Source of the DNA: Sphingobacteriaceae bacterium DW12
GTDB lineage: Bacteria > Bacteroidota > Bacteroidia > Sphingobacteriales > Sphingobacteriaceae
Direction: 5' to 3'
Length of the DNA: 64,000 nucleotides
Assembly (NCBI GenBank): GCA_000783305.1
Contig: JROE01000009.1
Location: 62,001 to 126,000 of the forward strand
The notes beneath the pieces were generated by a model, which was not told the DNA's origin, did no database searches, and saw nothing but the letters and a program-made list of their open reading frames with translations. Positions within the stretch are counted from its first letter, which is position 1. The number at the start of each line of letters is the position of its first letter. The position numbers and the translations under genes were made by a program. Positions 17,331 to 26,525 of the stretch are shown here, piece by piece.

Positions 17331-18829
17331 TTGACAATTACATACTGAGCCCTATTTTTATCCATTTATTGACTGCCATTGTGCAGTTGATGTTTTGGCG
17401 ACGCACCACGACTCAGCGGGTCATTAGCATCCTGGGAAGCTTTTTGGGATTGTCAGCTGCCATCAAGTTGTTTGCAAAAGTATATGACGGCCCTATCCTC
17501 ACGATGAATGCTGGAAATTGGGACGCTCCTTTTGGGATTGTATTTGTTGCCGATATGCTGAGCACGACATTGGTTCTCTTGACCTCGATAGCTTGCTTGG
17601 CCGTATCCATATTTTCGGCTACCGGCATTAGCAGGCAGCGCATACGTTATGGATATTTCCCTATATTCCATTTTTTGATACTTGGCCTTCATGGTGCGTT
17701 TCTGACAGGCGATATTTTCAATCTCTACGTTTACTTTGAGGTCATCATCATTTCCTCTTTCGTATTGATGACGCTAGGTGGGCGGCAGGCGCAGTTGGAG
17801 GGTGCGGTCAAATATATGGCCATGAATATCTTGGCGTCTACTTTTTTCTTGACAGGAATCGGTATTTTGTATGGCATCACGGGGTCGCTCAATATGGCGG
17901 ACCTGGCGTTAAAAATCCCAAACGTCAAGGACCAAACCCTAGTCGGAATTACTTCGTCGTTCTTTATCATTGGATTTGGCATCAAATCGGCGGTGTTTCC
18001 TCTATATTTTTGGCTTCCTTCATCCTACCACACCCCACCATCGGCAGTAGCGGCTACATTTGGGGGGCTGCTCACCAAGGTAGGTATATATGCCATGTTC
18101 AGAGTATTTAGTCTCATCTTTATCCCAAGTCCCTTTACGAAGACGTTGCTCATGACACTTGCCATACTCACCATCCTGACAGGCGCTTTCGGTGCCCTTA
18201 CCAAGACCAATATCCGGCGATTATTTTCGTACCTTATTGTGTGCCATATTGGTTTTATGGTTGGTGGATTAGCTATGTTCAGCAAATTAGCGATTACAGG
18301 GGCCGTGTTTTACCTGATACACGACATCATAGTGAAGACCAATATGTTCCTTATTGCAGGACTTATCCGACAGCTACGGGGATCGTTGGATATGCTGAAG
18401 ATTGGGGGACTTTATAAAGACTATCCCAAGATTTCTCTATTGATTGGCCTTGTACTTTTCTCGTTGGTGGGGATTCCGCCATTGTCTGGTTTCTGGCCCA
18501 AGATATTTTTGATTCAAGATGCATTCAAGCTCCATCAATATGCCTTTATAGGAGCGGTAATCATCGGAAGTTTTATTACTCTGTACGTCATTGCCAAAAT
18601 GTGGTCGGAAGTCTTTTGGAAGAACCCCAAAGACAGCAACGATATCGAAGACAAATTTATGCCTTTGCCGCTTTATAGAAAAATTCTGCTGGTGAGCCCT
18701 ATCGTGCTATTGGCTACGACAACACTTTATATCGGTCTGAATGCAGAAGCAATCGTCAGGGTGTCGGATAAGATTGCGACAGAGATGTTGGATACGAGTG
18801 CCTATATAAAAGCTGTATTGGGAAAATAG
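17327..18829 (+). CDS. mrpD: Mrp antiporter subunit D (NuoM/N-like)
   Basis: A 500-residue, about 14-helix antiporter subunit. Key proton-path residues are present: E138 in NLYVYFEVIIISSFVL, K220 in FGIKSAVFPLYFWLP and K251 in GGLLTKVGIYAMFR. Together with MrpA it provides the proton-translocating half-channels. A 44-nt gap separates it from mrpE. Confidence 0.93.
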   Translation: MIDNYILSPIFIHLLTAIVQLMFWRRTTTQRVISILGSFLGLSAAIKLFAKVYDGPILTMNAGNWDAPFGIVFVADMLSTTLVLLTSIACLAVSIFSATGISRQRIRYGYFPIFHFLILGLHGAFLTGDIFNLYVYFEVIIISSFVLMTLGGRQAQLEGAVKYMAMNILASTFFLTGIGILYGITGSLNMADLALKIPNVKDQTLVGITSSFFIIGFGIKSAVFPLYFWLPSSYHTPPSAVAATFGGLLTKVGIYAMFRVFSLIFIPSPFTKTLLMTLAILTILTGAFGALTKTNIRRLFSYLIVCHIGFMVGGLAMFSKLAITGAVFYLIHDIIVKTNMFLIAGLIRQLRGSLDMLKIGGLYKDYPKISLLIGLVLFSLVGIPPLSGFWPKIFLIQDAFKLHQYAFIGAVIIGSFITLYVIAKMWSEVFWKNPKDSNDIEDKFMPLPLYRKILLVSPIVLLATTTLYIGLNAEAIVRVSDKIATEMLDTSAYIKAVLGK

Positions 18830-18873
18830 CACCAGATTCCACTGAAATTTATACTTAAAGAAAAAAAGAAGAT

Positions 18874-19350
18874 ATGATAAAGCACTTTTTAATGAACCTG
18901 TTACTCTCCTTTATTTGGGTGGCATTGACGGGTTCGATGTATTATAGCAACTTTCTTTTTGGCTTTCTATTAGGATTTTTTATCCTCTGGATTATGAATA
19001 TCAATGAGTCAGACCATCGATATTTCTATCGAGTCCCGAAGACATTAGGCTTTATCTTATATTTTTTATACGAGATGATAGTTGCCAATATACAGGTTGC
19101 TTATGATGTGATTACACCCAAGTACTTTTTTAAACCGGGGATTGTACGATACCCATTGAATGCTAAGACAGATTTCGAGATTAACCTACTCTCCATGGTC
19201 ATTTCCCTGACACCGGGCACATTGATTATGGACGTGAGTGAAGATAAAAAATCTCTGTACATCCACGTGATGTATCTGAAGGACAAAGACCGATTCATCG
19301 AACAGATCAAGAATGGTTTTGAAAGGAGATTATTAGAAATTATACGATGA
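18874..19350 (+). CDS. mrpE: Mrp antiporter subunit E
   Basis: A 158-residue subunit with two or three N-terminal membrane helices and a cytoplasmic tail containing the family motif LLSMVISLTPGTLIMDV near residues 104-120. It is a structural component of the complex with no NuoX homologue. It overlaps mrpF by 4 nt. Confidence 0.92.
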   Translation: MIKHFLMNLLLSFIWVALTGSMYYSNFLFGFLLGFFILWIMNINESDHRYFYRVPKTLGFILYFLYEMIVANIQVAYDVITPKYFFKPGIVRYPLNAKTDFEINLLSMVISLTPGTLIMDVSEDKKSLYIHVMYLKDKDRFIEQIKNGFERRLLEIIR

Positions 19351-19622
19351 CGCTAGCTACTTATTTTGACTATATTATACTACCGATACTGACTATTTCG
19401 GTTATTCTGACGTTCATACGCTTATACAAGGGTCCCAACATTGTGGATCGTGTGATTGCTTTGGACCTGATTATCACCATTGGTATCGGTATCATCACGG
19501 TGTATAGCATCCGAACAGGACAGGAGGTCTTATTGGATGTGGCCATTATCCTTGCGCTGATCGCCTTTCTAGGCACGGTCGCCTTTGCTTACTATATTGA
19601 AAAAAAAGACCATCATGACTGA
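19347..19622 (+). CDS. mrpF: Mrp antiporter subunit F
   Basis: A 91-residue three-helix subunit with the signature RLYKGPNIVDRVIALDL near residues 25-41. It overlaps mrpG by 8 nt. Confidence 0.92.
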   Translation: MTLATYFDYIILPILTISVILTFIRLYKGPNIVDRVIALDLIITIGIGIITVYSIRTGQEVLLDVAIILALIAFLGTVAFAYYIEKKDHHD

Positions 19623-19977
19623 TACATTCTTGGCTATTTTTAGCACTATCGGTGCCTTAGCCATCCTATTTGCGGCCATTGGTATCCTTAGGATGCCGGA
19701 TTTCTATCTACGACTGTCTGTTACCGTCAAAGCGGCGACACTTGGAGTAGGTCTACTCTTATTATGCACAGCGATTATCTTTCCAGATGTATCGGTGACG
19801 ACCAAAGCGATCGCGATTACTTTTTTTCTGGTATTGACAGCACCAGTTGCAGCCCATATGATCGGACGAGCGGCGTACATCACCCATACTCCACTATGGA
19901 AAGGGACCATCATTGATGAACTCAAAGGGAAATATGACGATGAGACTCATGAGTTAAAGGGCGACGAGAAAGAATAA
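19615..19977 (+). CDS. mrpG: Mrp antiporter subunit G
   Basis: A 120-residue, three-helix subunit with the family motif GILRMPDFYLRLSVTVKAATLG near residues 21-42. The ATG at 19615 (MTDTFLAIF) is preferred to an in-frame codon at 19585, which would overlap mrpF further and add a charged extension that homologues lack. Last gene of the operon. The next gene is convergent, and no clear terminator is seen in the 45-nt gap. Confidence 0.92.
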   Translation: MTDTFLAIFSTIGALAILFAAIGILRMPDFYLRLSVTVKAATLGVGLLLLCTAIIFPDVSVTTKAIAITFFLVLTAPVAAHMIGRAAYITHTPLWKGTIIDELKGKYDDETHELKGDEKE

Positions 19978-20022
19978 GGGGTAGCCCAAAAAGAACGCCC
20001 CCACCATATAATACATGGATAA

Positions 20023-22416
20023 TCAAAACTCAATCCTATAATTGATCGTGGGAATGATACCACTCCATTTTTGTGGTTCTATGATGCGCTTACTAAAGTT
20101 GTAGCGCATACCGACAGTATTCTCTCTATTTAGCGCATTTTGAATATCCAAAATAAATAAGTGGCTTACCCGTTTGCGGTTGATACGATAGCTTGATGAG
20201 AAATCAACCCTTATGTATGGATCTGCCGTTAATGTATTAATTCGTTCCTGATCGATTAGCTCTTCATCCAAACGAATAGACTCTTCTTCTAGAACGGGTG
20301 AATATCTTCTTCCTCCTGCATAAATCAACTTAGCATTTATCCCAAATAGATTACTTTTATTCCTGCCCACACTCCATTCTTTCCCGACCAATAGATTACC
20401 AACATAGCGCGTGTTAAAGGTGGTATTGTATTCTTGACCGTTCAGTGCTTTGAATTTGGAATCAAACAAGGAAGAAGTTGCGATGAAATAGTACCCTTTG
20501 CTCAGAGACTTTTCAAGCGAAAGTTCTATTCCATAGTTTTTACCTGTCCCCTTGTTGATCAGTTGACGGTAAGTAGATGTTCCTATTGCAGAAATATCCG
20601 AAACATTCAGCAAGGAAAAATTAATGGTTGGATCTGCAGATACCGGTACATCATATAAATGCTGATAGTAGATTTCTGTCTTAAATTTAAAGCTACCTCC
20701 AAACAATCTTTCGTAGCCCAATACTGCTTGGGCAGACTTGGTGGGTGATAAAGGTTCGGTCGTTTGCGTCTGATCGATATCAGTACCACTTTGCGCAAAA
20801 TAATAAGACAATGGCTCGAGTCGATTATATAGTCCTGTCCCGAAGGAAACCAACTGATTTGGAGCAACTTGCCAATTCAACCCTAATCGCGGTTCTAGAC
20901 TCCAACTTTTACTCAAGACGAAGTAATTGGCATGTATTCCAGAGTTTAACGTTAATTTGTCCGTCAATGCTGTCTTTAGCTGCGCGAAAGCATCATAAGT
21001 ACTCGTATTACCCTTTTGATTAATCCGTTCTCTCAATCCTTGTTGCTGCGCATCATAGCTTAAAGCATAGAGATCATAATTTAGAAAGCTAGCATTTACT
21101 CCTGCTCTTAACGTATGCGTGCTATTCCATATATAATTCAGGCTTCCAGCATATCGCATTGCCGTATTGGTGAATCGATCTTGATGATTAAGCCCTAAGA
21201 CATAACTTGGCGAGAGTGTATCTGTCCTATTCGAACTTCGACTAGTGGACATGGATACAATATTATTAAAATAGAGCTTACTATTAACAACATAGAGGTG
21301 TTTTAAACCTATACTACCCGAATTAAATCCGAGATTCATGTCGTAGGCATCGGTCCGCTCTTCCCATTTTTGATAATCTCTTTCGGCAGTCTCCTTTATC
21401 TTACCCAGTCCGCCAATCCCAAATAGCGAGAAAGTTCCGGCTTTCTGGGTGGGGACAACAAAGTTGAACGAGAGGTCTTGATATTTAGGCACACCGGCAT
21501 CCGACACCTTTACACCGACCTTTTCTAATAAGCTAAGGGAAGAATAGCGATAGCTAACCAAATAAGACGCATCACTTCCTTTTTTAAAAGGACCTTCTAA
21601 CGTCGCGCCAACTCCCAATACACCGACGTTGAAAGTGTATTCGCGTTTATCGGCATTACCTTTTCTGAATTTTAGGTCGAAGACTCCCGAAATCGCATTG
21701 CTGTATTCGGCAGCAAGTCCACCTGTATAGAAATCCGAATTCCCGAGTACCATGGTATTAATCATACTCACGCCTCCTCCAGAGGCACCTTCCATACCAA
21801 AATGATTGGGGTTTACAATCTCTATTCCTTCCAATCGCCATTGTAAACTTTTCGGAGAATTCCCACGTACGATTATTTCATTGTCATCACCACCGGCGAC
21901 AACGCCAGGAAAACTTTGTGCCATCCTCGCTGGATCAAAGAACGACCCTGCATATCGATTAGTCTCTTCTGGCGAAAAGGACCGTCCGCTAGTCATAGCC
22001 ATCTGATTTAGGGGACGTTTACCGGAGTTGGCATAGACGATGGCTTCATTCAGATTATTCACTTGTGATTCCATCTCTAAATTCATTATATTTTCCTTCC
22101 CACTGGTGATCAAGACCTCCGAAAGCAAAATGGGTTTATAACCGGTCATGCTAGCTTGTAGTACCTGCCGCCCCACAGGTATACCTACCAAACGAAAAAC
22201 ACCACTAGAGTCTGTACTGGCGCTCTTGTTCACCGTACCGGATGAAATCGTCACAGTCACCCCGACAAGGGGTAACCGGTTGTCGACATCTAGTATTGTA
22301 CCTTTTACAGCTTCGGTCAATACCTGGCGACCTTGAGGGATAGAATCTTGCCGTTGAGCATTTGCAAACAGATTCTGGAATAGTGATAGGAGGATAAAAA
22401 TCGATAACCTTTTCAT
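20023..22416 (-). CDS. TonB-dependent receptor with N-terminal carboxypeptidase-regulatory-like domain
   Basis: Outer-membrane ligand-gated porin of 797 residues. A signal peptide (MKRLSIFILLSLFQNLFANA) is followed by a beta-sandwich CarboxypepD_reg-like domain (VKGTILDVDNRLPLVGVTVT), a plug domain with the segment GNSPKSLQWRLEGIEIVNP, and a C-terminal beta-barrel ending in aromatic-rich strands (TINYRIEF). It lacks the SusC signatures and has no SusD next to it, so it is a stand-alone receptor, perhaps for a metal chelate or small ligand. The start at 22416 is used because the signal peptide begins there. No regulatory gene is adjacent. Confidence 0.88.
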   Translation of the reverse strand: MKRLSIFILLSLFQNLFANAQRQDSIPQGRQVLTEAVKGTILDVDNRLPLVGVTVTISSGTVNKSASTDSSGVFRLVGIPVGRQVLQASMTGYKPILLSEVLITSGKENIMNLEMESQVNNLNEAIVYANSGKRPLNQMAMTSGRSFSPEETNRYAGSFFDPARMAQSFPGVVAGGDDNEIIVRGNSPKSLQWRLEGIEIVNPNHFGMEGASGGGVSMINTMVLGNSDFYTGGLAAEYSNAISGVFDLKFRKGNADKREYTFNVGVLGVGATLEGPFKKGSDASYLVSYRYSSLSLLEKVGVKVSDAGVPKYQDLSFNFVVPTQKAGTFSLFGIGGLGKIKETAERDYQKWEERTDAYDMNLGFNSGSIGLKHLYVVNSKLYFNNIVSMSTSRSSNRTDTLSPSYVLGLNHQDRFTNTAMRYAGSLNYIWNSTHTLRAGVNASFLNYDLYALSYDAQQQGLRERINQKGNTSTYDAFAQLKTALTDKLTLNSGIHANYFVLSKSWSLEPRLGLNWQVAPNQLVSFGTGLYNRLEPLSYYFAQSGTDIDQTQTTEPLSPTKSAQAVLGYERLFGGSFKFKTEIYYQHLYDVPVSADPTINFSLLNVSDISAIGTSTYRQLINKGTGKNYGIELSLEKSLSKGYYFIATSSLFDSKFKALNGQEYNTTFNTRYVGNLLVGKEWSVGRNKSNLFGINAKLIYAGGRRYSPVLEEESIRLDEELIDQERINTLTADPYIRVDFSSSYRINRKRVSHLFILDIQNALNRENTVGMRYNFSKRIIEPQKWSGIIPTINYRIEF

Positions 22417-22510
22417 ATGGATATTATTTTTTACCCATATGACAATCAACTCTGCTTATACCCTCTCTCCAAAAAAGTGATATTCTCCATTTTTCTATTC
22501 CACAAATTTT

Positions 22511-22711
22511 CTACACTTTTTCAAAAAGCAGTTTAAAAAAACCGGTACTTTGCCGTATGCTCATGCAATCCAAACTTATACTTGGAAATCCGTCAGGTCC
22601 ACATACGAATCGTTTAACGTACTGTCCATCTCCAAGCCCCTTACCTGTCAAGATATTCAATTCGCCACCCTTGAGACCGAGATAGTTCACTACACCTTTT
22701 TTCATCTTCAT
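22511..22711 (-). CDS. Possible small peptide gene, unknown
   Basis: A 66-codon frame beginning MKMKKGVVNYLGLKGGELN, with a glycine-rich middle, two cysteines 12 residues apart and a hydrophobic end. It begins with ATG preceded by an A-rich stretch. The leader with LKGGELN vaguely recalls ribosomally made natural-product precursors of Bacteroidota, but there is no maturation enzyme or exporter nearby and no recognised family. It may be a chance frame. Confidence 0.28.
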   Translation of the reverse strand: MKMKKGVVNYLGLKGGELNILTGKGLGDGQYVKRFVCGPDGFPSISLDCMSIRQSTGFFKLLFEKV

Positions 22712-23055
22712 TGAGTTTTAGTTCGCTCACTTTGTTCATATGAAGTCCAGCATACTCCCGACGAGGGCACTGCCCCAAACATAAAACAAGTGTCTTGAAA
22801 AATAGAGTGCTCAAATCAAGTCACACCAACTCAATCAACCTCCTTCCAAAACGGCCGCAATCTATCATCACCTTTTCAAGTTGACAATTTGTTTTGGAGA
22901 AAAGTGACTACATTTTCGAAAACAGTGAGCACTTTTTTGGAGGCGGGAACGACATTTTGAAAACAAGTAAACACCAAAAGGGAAGAAGTACTTACACCGT
23001 AAGAAAATCAAGCGCCTTTGTGGAAAACAAGACACACTTTATTATAAAAGAGAGT
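22712..23055. repeat. Intergenic region with degenerate repeats
   Basis: Contains loose copies of a motif of the form GAC..ATTTT(C)GAAAACA.GT.A.CAC, at 22906-22932 and 22951-22974, with a weaker third copy near 23018-23037. A partly inverted version (CTTGAAAAATAGAGTGCTC) lies at 22794-22813. No gene is called on the plus strand here; the open frame 22894-23205 runs antisense into the PH-domain gene. Confidence 0.4.
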
Positions 23056-23481
23056 TTAATTTTCTTTCAGCATTACTTCAATATGAGGATTGACCTGAGT
23101 CAATTGATTGATAAAATCTTCTTGATTTGCGGGATTCACAAAAACATCCTCATACGTGCCATAATGAATCCGCAATCCTTTCTATATAGGCTTAAAAATA
23201 CCTAGGCCCCAAAGGTCGGCACTGGATTCAATTTTTTTGATTGTACTGATGTCTACCTGGACTTTACCACTGATTGTGTTAACACGTAGCTTCTCTTCGT
23301 CTATCTGATAAGTGGGGAATAGAAAAGTAAAATACCACACCGCTATCGAAATACACAAGAGTAGGGTAGCACCGAAAAATCGGCCTTCTAACAGCGACGA
23401 GTATGTTAACACTATCGTAAAGGCAAGCATTAAAAGCCCCCAAAGGTAGCTAGCAGAGGTAATTTGAGTTTTATAGGTCAT
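23056..23481 (-). pseudogene. PH-domain membrane protein interrupted by an in-frame TAG
   Basis: From MTYKTQITSA the frame encodes two membrane helices (LWGLLMLAFTIVLTYSSLL and FFGATLLLCISIAVWYFTFLF), then a bacterial PH-like beta domain (YQIDEEKLRVNTISGKVQVD, ISTIKKIES). It reaches a TAG at 23182-23184. Beyond the TAG, in the same frame, 41 more codons continue the domain without a break (KGLRIHYGTYEDVFVNPANQ, EDFINQLTQVNPHIEVMLK) to a TAA. The downstream part matches the usual end of these roughly 130-140-residue proteins, so the intact length would be about 141. It is a nonsense mutation in an otherwise intact gene, a recent pseudogene, or a sequencing error. Function of the family is unknown. 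Confidence 0.8.
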
Positions 23482-23659
23482 AGTATATCGTAAAAACAGT
23501 AAATTTAACATTGAAGAGACTGCTAGATTAGGTAATCACCAACAGATAAGAGTCAAGGGAAATAAACAATAAAAAGCACTTAAGAACCATTCCTCGTATA
23601 GTATTGCTTCTTAAAGCCAAATCTCAAATAAGTTACCAGTTCAAACCATACTGTAAAAT

Positions 23660-23698
23660 TTAAATAAATCTCCCCGTACTAAATTGTACGGGGGGATT
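23660..23698 (-). terminator. Terminator of the DUF4302 gene / uptake operon
   Basis: A 13-bp stem with one wobble (core CCCCGTAC / GTACGGGG, 6-nt loop) lies about 40 nt after the DUF4302 stop. On the minus strand it is followed by an A/T-rich tract with several U residues. Confidence 0.75.
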
Positions 23699-23736
23699 CA
23701 AAAGCATATTCAACTAATCTTGGATTCGAATGCTTG

Positions 23737-25068
23737 CTATTGCAAGTAGCCAGAGAAATAGAAATCTGGATGTTCTTTACTTCTAAACTGCGCTACTGAC
23801 CCCACATCTGGATCTTGTACTATTTCGATCGTGAATGTATCATTATTCATGCGCTCGGTAATTGGATCCAAATCATTTGTAATAAGACCTGCATTACCAT
23901 TTGTAGCTTCAAAGTCATTGAACTTATAGGTACCATCCTTGGTCTTCGTATAGGTATACCCGTATGTAGCTGAGAACACCGTCCCTCTTTGAGCAATAAG
24001 TACAGTTAACTTGATGGTTTTGGATATATCGTTAAATAAATAGTTCATGTCTAAAAGATCAAGATTATATCCTCCTGTCTTGATAGACCGTGCAAACTGT
24101 GTTCGTCTAGTCACGTAGTCTGCGGACCAGCTTTTCAATGGTAAGGTGCCGGAACTTGGGACCGAGATTAAGTTACTTGTAACCCCTAAGTAAAAATGCA
24201 ACGGTAGGACTGGAATATCTGATTCTAAAATCTCAATTTGCTTTCCATCTTTGGTTACAGCAGTCAATTTTTCCGTAGAGGCATCCCAAACGATGTTGAC
24301 AATTTTCCAATCCTTATATTCTACAGCCTCTCCAAGCAAAAGGCCATCCATTGAAAATGCGAAACCAGTCCCTTTCGTAAAGATATCCCCATCTATATTT
24401 GTCCATGTCAGCGAAAAACGTTTACTAGTAGTGCTTGGGTTTAATCCTACCGCTACTTTAGCCTCTCCATCTTGAATATACAGATTTGGATGGTCTTTTA
24501 AATATGTCGTAATTGAGTTAACCTGATTCGCATATCCCCCTTCTTTGAAAAAGGTCTTCTCTTGAGCAGAAGCTTTTACCATGTAAAAAAGGGTTTCCCG
24601 TTTCTTACCTTTGAACTTGACTGTATCGCCTACGGTTTCCGCAAACTCAAACTCATAATCAGAGCCAAATCCCTCACCTTGATTTCCACCAGCAACTGAA
24701 GGATCCGGGTCAGAAAGAAGATGTAAGTAATTATAGGTGTCAAAAATCAGTGATGGAGCCATCACCTGTTTTAAGCGATAAGTACTCTCCATAGTCGTGG
24801 CACGTGTATCTTCATTAAAATCTGACAGCATCTCTACTCGATTATTCTCTTTGAAATCCATGTAAAAAGCGTAACCACCGCCGACAGCAGAGGTATAAAG
24901 ATACCCTCTCCAGCCATTCTCGGCCCCCAAAAGTGTCTGTTTAGACGCTAAAAGTGCTTCAGATATCCGCTCTTCGGGAAGCTTGCCTTCGAGGGGCTCT
25001 ATCTTATCCTCTTTACAAGAAAAGAAGGTTAGTACTACCGAAGCAATAAATATTAATTTAAATTTCAT
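23737..25068 (-). CDS. DUF4302 lipoprotein
   Basis: A 443-residue protein with a lipoprotein signal (MKFKLIFIASVVLTFFSC; acylated Cys18). The mature N-terminus, with ERISEALLASKQTLLGAENGWRGYLY, and the following beta-rich body match the DUF4302 family found in Bacteroidota uptake loci. It is the last gene of the SusC-SusD-metallohydrolase series, 54 nt after the metallohydrolase. Probably surface-exposed or periplasmic. Its role is unknown; from its position, substrate binding is a reasonable guess. Composition is beta-strand rich and no catalytic motif is visible. Confidence 0.85.
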   Translation of the reverse strand: MKFKLIFIASVVLTFFSCKEDKIEPLEGKLPEERISEALLASKQTLLGAENGWRGYLYTSAVGGGYAFYMDFKENNRVEMLSDFNEDTRATTMESTYRLKQVMAPSLIFDTYNYLHLLSDPDPSVAGGNQGEGFGSDYEFEFAETVGDTVKFKGKKRETLFYMVKASAQEKTFFKEGGYANQVNSITTYLKDHPNLYIQDGEAKVAVGLNPSTTSKRFSLTWTNIDGDIFTKGTGFAFSMDGLLLGEAVEYKDWKIVNIVWDASTEKLTAVTKDGKQIEILESDIPVLPLHFYLGVTSNLISVPSSGTLPLKSWSADYVTRRTQFARSIKTGGYNLDLLDMNYLFNDISKTIKLTVLIAQRGTVFSATYGYTYTKTKDGTYKFNDFEATNGNAGLITNDLDPITERMNNDTFTIEIVQDPDVGSVAQFRSKEHPDFYFSGYLQ

Positions 25069-25122
25069 ATCTATATTTTTTTATTGATGTGAGCGTAAAC
25101 CTCACATATATTCAAAAATCTA

Positions 25123-26499
25123 TTAATTACCTAACACGGCTTGGAAATTCAAGGCTTGGGTCTTTGGATCAAAAAAACCTCCAATTCGCGTAGTTGATGC
25201 TGGATCTGGACTTTCTATCCACTGAACCGAAAATTGTTGACTGGCCAAATAATCAAATAATGGCTTTAAGGAAGAAGCAAATGCAGCACCATTCTCATAA
25301 TAATCAATGGTACTCGCATTGCCTGGTCCTTGTGTTGTTGAAAGGGTCAACTTAATCAAACCAGTGGTACTGTTAATCGTGACATCAAAGTCATACCAAA
25401 ACTGAAAAACACTGGGTGCCTTACTTGCAATTTTCAAGGTCATCTTTTTGGTATCGATTCCTGTGGCGTCGCTTGATTTAAATTCCAATGTAAACTTGTC
25501 ATTCATTAAATATCCCTGGCTAGCAACAACTCCTCTGATGGCTGAATCATAAGCATCGGTAAATACTTTAGCTTGTCCTTTTACATTTTTGTCTATGCCT
25601 ATTGTCCTGAACGCTCCATTGCTCAATCGAAAACCTAAAGGAGTAACAACACCAGTCAGCTTCTCCTTAGCCAATCGTACCTCTTTTTGTAAGGTTCGAA
25701 AATCAATATTGTATATCCCTTTATAATAGTCTACCACCATCTGCTCTTTGAGCTTCAGCTTATCTTTAGCGATAGTTGAAGCTGTATTGGCATAGCTATC
25801 GAAATATTCTTGCCCTTCAACGAGCAAAGTGGAAACCACCTCCGCGAAATCTTCATTTTTGTCCGATCTGGAGTAACGGGTGATATACCCCAGTCGCTTT
25901 GCCGCCGCCGCATCATTAGAAAAAGATATCCATGAACCGCCTACATATTCAGGAGATATAACCTCATACTCTCCAGGAACTGGAGTATTTTGATGCAAAA
26001 TGTGCGCAAACTCATGATGTACAGTATGGAGCATTTGTTCCACTCCAGGTATATTCTCTTTGTTAAAGTCATTGATGACAAATAGATTGATTCGGCGGCC
26101 CGCATCAGCGGTACCGAGGGTAATCGTACCGTCTGTATTATACTCAGCACTACCCACCATCACCACTTGTTTGGGCATTATAGGTTTTAGAAAGGTTGGT
26201 CCAGCCACCTTTAGGTAAGGATTTATCCAAATATCGCGCACGGTCTCCATTACAGGCTGCACCTGACTCTCTAGCACGGGTATCAAGTCTTTGTCCACTT
26301 TGGTTTGGAAGCGATCAAAGCGATAAAGTACTTCCATATTGTAAGGGTTGAGAAAGTTTTCGGTCAACCACTTATCGATTTCTCCGGGAACATACTGGTC
26401 ACTAATGCGCTCTTTAAGGTCAACGTTCAGTTGCTCGTCTTTACTACAAGCATTTAACATGGCACTTAATATAAGTGCACCTAAGAATATCTTTTTCAT
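25123..26499 (-). CDS. Substrate import-associated zinc metallohydrolase lipoprotein
   Basis: A 458-residue lipoprotein (MKKIFLGALILSAMLNAC; Cys18) with a zinc-peptidase motif HHEFAH, in which H162-E163-x-x-H166 form the HExxH, and a second motif NEDFAE (E216-E220) that probably supplies the third ligand and supporting residue. This arrangement is the hallmark of the family named for its association with SusC/SusD pairs. The C-terminal half is beta-rich and resembles DUF4302-like domains. It likely cleaves a proteinaceous or other substrate at the cell surface before import. It starts 26 nt after the SusD gene. Confidence 0.85.
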   Translation of the reverse strand: MKKIFLGALILSAMLNACSKDEQLNVDLKERISDQYVPGEIDKWLTENFLNPYNMEVLYRFDRFQTKVDKDLIPVLESQVQPVMETVRDIWINPYLKVAGPTFLKPIMPKQVVMVGSAEYNTDGTITLGTADAGRRINLFVINDFNKENIPGVEQMLHTVHHEFAHILHQNTPVPGEYEVISPEYVGGSWISFSNDAAAAKRLGYITRYSRSDKNEDFAEVVSTLLVEGQEYFDSYANTASTIAKDKLKLKEQMVVDYYKGIYNIDFRTLQKEVRLAKEKLTGVVTPLGFRLSNGAFRTIGIDKNVKGQAKVFTDAYDSAIRGVVASQGYLMNDKFTLEFKSSDATGIDTKKMTLKIASKAPSVFQFWYDFDVTINSTTGLIKLTLSTTQGPGNASTIDYYENGAAFASSLKPLFDYLASQQFSVQWIESPDPASTTRIGGFFDPKTQALNFQAVLGN

Positions 26500-26525
26500 C
26501 TAATATTACCTAATGAATTCAACAA

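Noticed and set aside
22894..23205. 103-codon plus-strand frame
   Set aside because: It runs antisense through the 3' part of the PH-domain gene, whose continuation on the minus strand has clear family-like sequence. Composition of the plus-strand product is poor.
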